This document shows, piece by piece, positions 14,058 through 16,543 of a stretch of DNA of 16,543 bases (positions are counted from its first letter, which is position 1; each line of letters starts with the position of its first letter). A program made the position numbers and the translations under genes. The stretch comes from an uncultured Brachyspira sp. (lineage in GTDB: Bacteria > Spirochaetota > Brachyspiria > Brachyspirales > Brachyspiraceae). The notes beneath the pieces were generated by a model. It was not told where the DNA came from. It did no database searches and was given only the letters and a program-made list of their open reading frames with translations. The stretch spans positions 1 to 16,543 of the forward strand of contig NZ_CASEGO010000059.1 of NCBI RefSeq assembly GCF_949287625.1, in the 5' to 3' direction.

Positions 14058-15086
14058 TTATTTATATGCTTCTGCTGCCTCATTGATATTTTCTAATGTA
14101 ATAGCTCTGTATGGTACTCTTACAGCTTTTACATCGTCTAATTTATATTCAGTTCCTGCTAGTACATCTTCTCCTTTAGCGGCATTAAGAAGCATATCTG
14201 CTATTGCCTGAGCCTGATCTTTAGGGCTTTGTAAAACCGTACCAACTACTGTACCTTTTTTTATTTCTTCTATGATTTCAGGAATAGCATCTACTCCAAC
14301 TATAGGTATAAATTTATTATTATCGCCTATATTATATCCTTCTTTTTGAATAGATTTTAATGCTCCCAAAGCCATAGCATCATTATTTGAGAATATAAAC
14401 TCTATATTATTACCATACTTTTCTATCCAAGAATCTGCTGCTGTTTGAGCCTGAAGTATATCCCAATTAGCTGTTTCTTCATCTAACTGTTCTATTTCTA
14501 TGCCATTATCAGCTAACACAGCTTTTATTCTTTCTGTTCTAGCTTCAGCATCTGGGTGTCCTGCTTCTCCTTTTAATAGAACATATTGTATTTTTCCGTC
14601 TCCGTTTTTATCCCAAGCAGGATTTTCTTTCCATGCTTTTACAACTATCTCTCCCTGCATATTTCCAGATTCTTCGCTTAAAGTACCTACATACCATGCC
14701 TTATCATATAACATCATATCTTCTTTACTTGGTTCTTTATTAAAAAATATTACAGGTATTCCTGTAGGTTTAATTTTATTAATCATAAAACTTGCTGATG
14801 CAGGATCTACCAAATTAATAGCCAAAGCATTTACATTTCTTTGAATAGCAGCATCTACCTGATCATTTTGTTTTACCTGATCATTTTCTGAGTCGTTCAT
14901 TATAAATTTGGCTTTTCCGTTAAGCATAGTTTCAATATTTCTTCTCATAAATGAAATAAAGCTGTCATCATATCTATATATTGTAATTCCTACTTCTATT
15001 TCATCATTGGCAGTTTTTGTATTATTTGAGCAGCTGATTGATAAAAATAATGATATAATCAAAAAATAAAAAATTGCTTTATTCAT
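14058..15086 (-). CDS. MglB-like sugar-binding lipoprotein (copy 3)
   Basis: A 342-residue paralogue with lipobox SISC (Cys19). It is close to MglB1 in sequence, including the C-terminal INEAAEAYK. Nine of ten sugar contacts are kept (Asp41, Phe43, Asn116, His177, Asp179, Arg183, Trp208, Asn235, Asp266). The tenth, Asn256 in E. coli, is Gln286 (VLQSPKDQ), a change shared with MglB4. The calcium loop DKNGDGKIQ (159-167) is intact. A hexose ligand is likely, with specificity or affinity possibly altered by Gln286. The ribosome site is TAGGAGC, and a promoter candidate lies at 15122-15150. No strong terminator separates it from mglB2. Confidence 0.9.
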   Translation of the reverse strand: MNKAIFYFLIISLFLSISCSNNTKTANDEIEVGITIYRYDDSFISFMRRNIETMLNGKAKFIMNDSENDQVKQNDQVDAAIQRNVNALAINLVDPASASFMINKIKPTGIPVIFFNKEPSKEDMMLYDKAWYVGTLSEESGNMQGEIVVKAWKENPAWDKNGDGKIQYVLLKGEAGHPDAEARTERIKAVLADNGIEIEQLDEETANWDILQAQTAADSWIEKYGNNIEFIFSNNDAMALGALKSIQKEGYNIGDNNKFIPIVGVDAIPEIIEEIKKGTVVGTVLQSPKDQAQAIADMLLNAAKGEDVLAGTEYKLDDVKAVRVPYRAITLENINEAAEAYK

Positions 15087-15121
15087 AAAAAGCTCCTATT
15101 TTTTTATGTAGTTATTATTTT

Positions 15122-15150
15122 AGTTTATGAAAAAAAAAGTTATAAGTCAA
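15122..15150 (-). promoter_or_regulatory. Promoter candidate for mglB3
   Basis: On the minus strand TTGACT (15150-15145), 17 bp, TAAACT (15127-15122), about 35 bases before the mglB3 ATG. The -35 is strong and the -10 is weak. The rest of the gap up to 15365 shows no clear terminator for mglB4, only a TGTTTTAAAACTAAA motif at 15213-15227. Confidence 0.4.
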
Positions 15151-15365
15151 ATAAAAATATGTAAAAATTATAATTTATTACTATTACTATTGATAAACTT
15201 AAATTATATACCTGTTTTAAAACTAAATTTGCTATTTTCAAATAATATTTGCATTCTATATTCTCATAAAAATAAATTTGTTTTGTAATACTGTATGCCT
15301 TAAAGTAAAGAAACTCATTTTATGTTTTATATTTATAAATAATTTTACAGCTGCATTATAACTAT

Positions 15366-16376
15366 TTATTCGTATATTTTTATAGCCCTGTCTATATTGG
15401 ATAATGTTACTGGTATATATGGTATTAGAACATACTTATTATTATAAAAATTAAAATGCGTTCCGTCTAAAGGCGATTTGCCGTTTATTATATTGCTTGA
15501 TATAGAAGATAATACTTCAGCCTGAATTGCAGGATTTTGAAGTACTGTAGCAAATATACCGTAATTTTTTATTTCTTCTAAACATTCTGGTATGCCGTCT
15601 ATTCCTATTATTGGTACATAGTTAAGCATTCTCCTGCTTTTATTAAGACCTAATTTTCTTAATGTTTCTAATGCTCCTAATGCCATATAATCATTATTGC
15701 ATATAATGTACTCTATCTTTTCACCGTATTTGGCAATTAGATTTTCCATTACCATTGCAGCATTATCTTTTTTGCCCATAGCAGAAACTTCAGCTAATAT
15801 ATCCATTTTTATATTGTTTGATGATATATATTTTTTCATGTATTCTGTTCTTTTTATTGTATCAGAGTCATTAAGATCGCCTTTTATTATAACAGCTTGT
15901 ATTTTTCCGTCTTGGTTTTTATCCCAATTAAGCCTATTTTTCCAACTTTCTGCTATAACTCTGCCTTGAGCCGTTCCAGCCTCTTCGCTAGTTCCTCCAA
16001 TATACCAAACTTTATCATATGTATTCATAACTTCTGGATTTGGTTCTCTGTTAAAAAATATTATAGGGGTATTTTTTATGCTTACTTTATCTATTACTTT
16101 TTGTGCCTGACTTTTATCTACTAAATTTACTGCAAGTAAATTAACATTCTTTTTTAAAAGCATTTCTATTTGGGCATTTTGAGTAGACTGACTATTGTAA
16201 GAGTCAACCATAAGTAAGGAAGATTTAATATTTTTTTCTATATATTGTTTTAAATATTTCATGTAATTATCATCATACCTGTAAAGTGCTACTCCTATAG
16301 AATTACTTTTTTTCTGTGTATATAGAATAAGAGAAGATGATAATAATACCAATAATAAAATAAAAAATTTCTTCAT
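15366..16376 (-). CDS. Divergent MglB-like periplasmic binding protein (copy 4)
   Basis: A 336-residue protein clearly homologous to MglB over its full length, but the most changed copy. Its signal peptide (hydrophobic 4-18) has no cysteine: the lipobox region reads SSLILYTQ, so it is probably a soluble or signal-anchored periplasmic protein. Against E. coli MglB the pocket has Asp36, Tyr38 (Phe), Asn109, Asp170 (His), Asp172, Arg176, Gly201 (Trp), Asn229, Asp260 and Gln280 (Asn). The stacking tryptophan is therefore lost. The calcium loop DKNQDGKIQ (152-160) and the hinge motifs remain and the frame is open, so the protein is probably functional with another ligand or a non-transport role. 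The start is supported by AGGAGC 8 bases upstream and a consensus promoter. It is the first gene of the cluster. Confidence 0.88.
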   Translation of the reverse strand: MKKFFILLLVLLSSSLILYTQKKSNSIGVALYRYDDNYMKYLKQYIEKNIKSSLLMVDSYNSQSTQNAQIEMLLKKNVNLLAVNLVDKSQAQKVIDKVSIKNTPIIFFNREPNPEVMNTYDKVWYIGGTSEEAGTAQGRVIAESWKNRLNWDKNQDGKIQAVIIKGDLNDSDTIKRTEYMKKYISSNNIKMDILAEVSAMGKKDNAAMVMENLIAKYGEKIEYIICNNDYMALGALETLRKLGLNKSRRMLNYVPIIGIDGIPECLEEIKNYGIFATVLQNPAIQAEVLSSISSNIINGKSPLDGTHFNFYNNKYVLIPYIPVTLSNIDRAIKIYE

Positions 16377-16413
16377 TTTTATAAGCTCCTAATGCCTTTA
16401 ATATTACTTTTAA

Positions 16414-16441
16414 ATTATAGTTTAATAGTTTTTATTGTCAA
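16414..16441 (-). promoter_or_regulatory. Consensus sigma70-type promoter for mglB4
   Basis: On the minus strand TTGACA (16441-16436), 16 bp, TATAAT (16419-16414): both boxes match consensus exactly. The start would fall about 30 bases before the mglB4 ATG. Confidence 0.75.
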
Positions 16442-16473
16442 GTAATTAAACTTGTTTCAAAAGTACTTGACAA
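16435..16473. promoter_or_regulatory. Inverted repeat spanning divergent -35 boxes
   Basis: TTGTCAAGTA (16435-16444) and TACTTGACAA (16464-16473) are perfect 10-bp arms separated by 19 bp. Each arm contains an outward-facing TTGACA: the left one serves mglB4, and the right one (16468-16473) has TTTAAT 16 bp downstream (16490-16495). The layout suggests divergent promoters, and the arms could also bind a dimeric regulator. No gene on the right is visible within the window. Confidence 0.5.
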
Positions 16474-16543
16474 GATTATATATAAAAATTTTAATAATTT
16501 ATCAATTATAAACACAATGTTTTACATATTGTATAAACTATCA

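Noticed and set aside
14034..14058. Terminator between mglB3 and mglB2
   Set aside because: ACAATTAT and ATAATTGT can pair, but the stem is only 8 bp with one G/C pair and touches the mglB3 stop codon. It is too weak to call.
16310..16376. Misplaced start explaining the missing lipobox in MglB4
   Set aside because: AGGAGC lies 8 bases before this ATG, as at its sister genes, and the hydrophobic signal segment begins right after it. The cysteine is truly absent.

Overview
The window is very AT-rich, with scattered short GC-rich islands between genes, and encodes Gram-negative-style lipoproteins, a spirochete-like CheA and an Mgl sugar ABC transporter. Gene content and sequence style point to an anaerobic intestinal spirochete, most probably Brachyspira. 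This is inferred from familiarity with the genus, not from a search.

Layout. (1) 1-896 is non-coding and crowded with short repeats. (2) 897-3296 (minus) is cheA, with a flagellar-type (sigma28-like) promoter candidate just upstream. (3) 3504-5178 (plus) is a two-gene unit: a small metallophosphoesterase overlapping an uncharacterised protein. It is convergent, with a 3-nt gap, to (4) 5182-7185 (minus), a FUSC/YccS-like membrane protein. (5) 7320-8236 (plus) is a GNAT-like protein and a META/HslJ-like lipoprotein. (6) 8237-8816 is a second non-coding repeat cluster that carries an inverted copy of much of the first one. (7) 8817-16376 (all minus) is an expanded mgl locus. In transcription order it holds four tandem paralogous galactose-binding-protein genes (called here mglB4, mglB3, mglB2, mglB1), then mglA (ATPase), mglC (permease) and a previously easy-to-miss 57-codon membrane-protein gene that overlaps the mglC stop codon by ATGA. 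The transporter genes sit behind mglB1 only. A strong hairpin separates mglB1 from mglA, and mglB2 ends in its own terminator.

How the parts work together. MglB1 keeps every sugar- and calcium-binding residue of E. coli MglB and is the likely galactose/glucose receptor for MglA/MglC. MglB2 keeps them too. MglB3 has one change. MglB4 has lost the lipobox cysteine and several pocket residues, including the stacking tryptophan. The set looks like one importer served by several receptors that have diverged.

The most unusual non-coding structure is a 52-bp repeat with an exact symmetric design: TTGACA, 17 bp, TATATA, 17 bp, TGTCAA. It reads as two divergent sigma70-type promoters sharing one palindromic -10 box. 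Three full and three half copies occur in the two repeat clusters. The roughly 250-bp inverted repeats that contain them flank 8 kb including cheA, which could allow inversion. All functional statements rest on reading motifs by eye.
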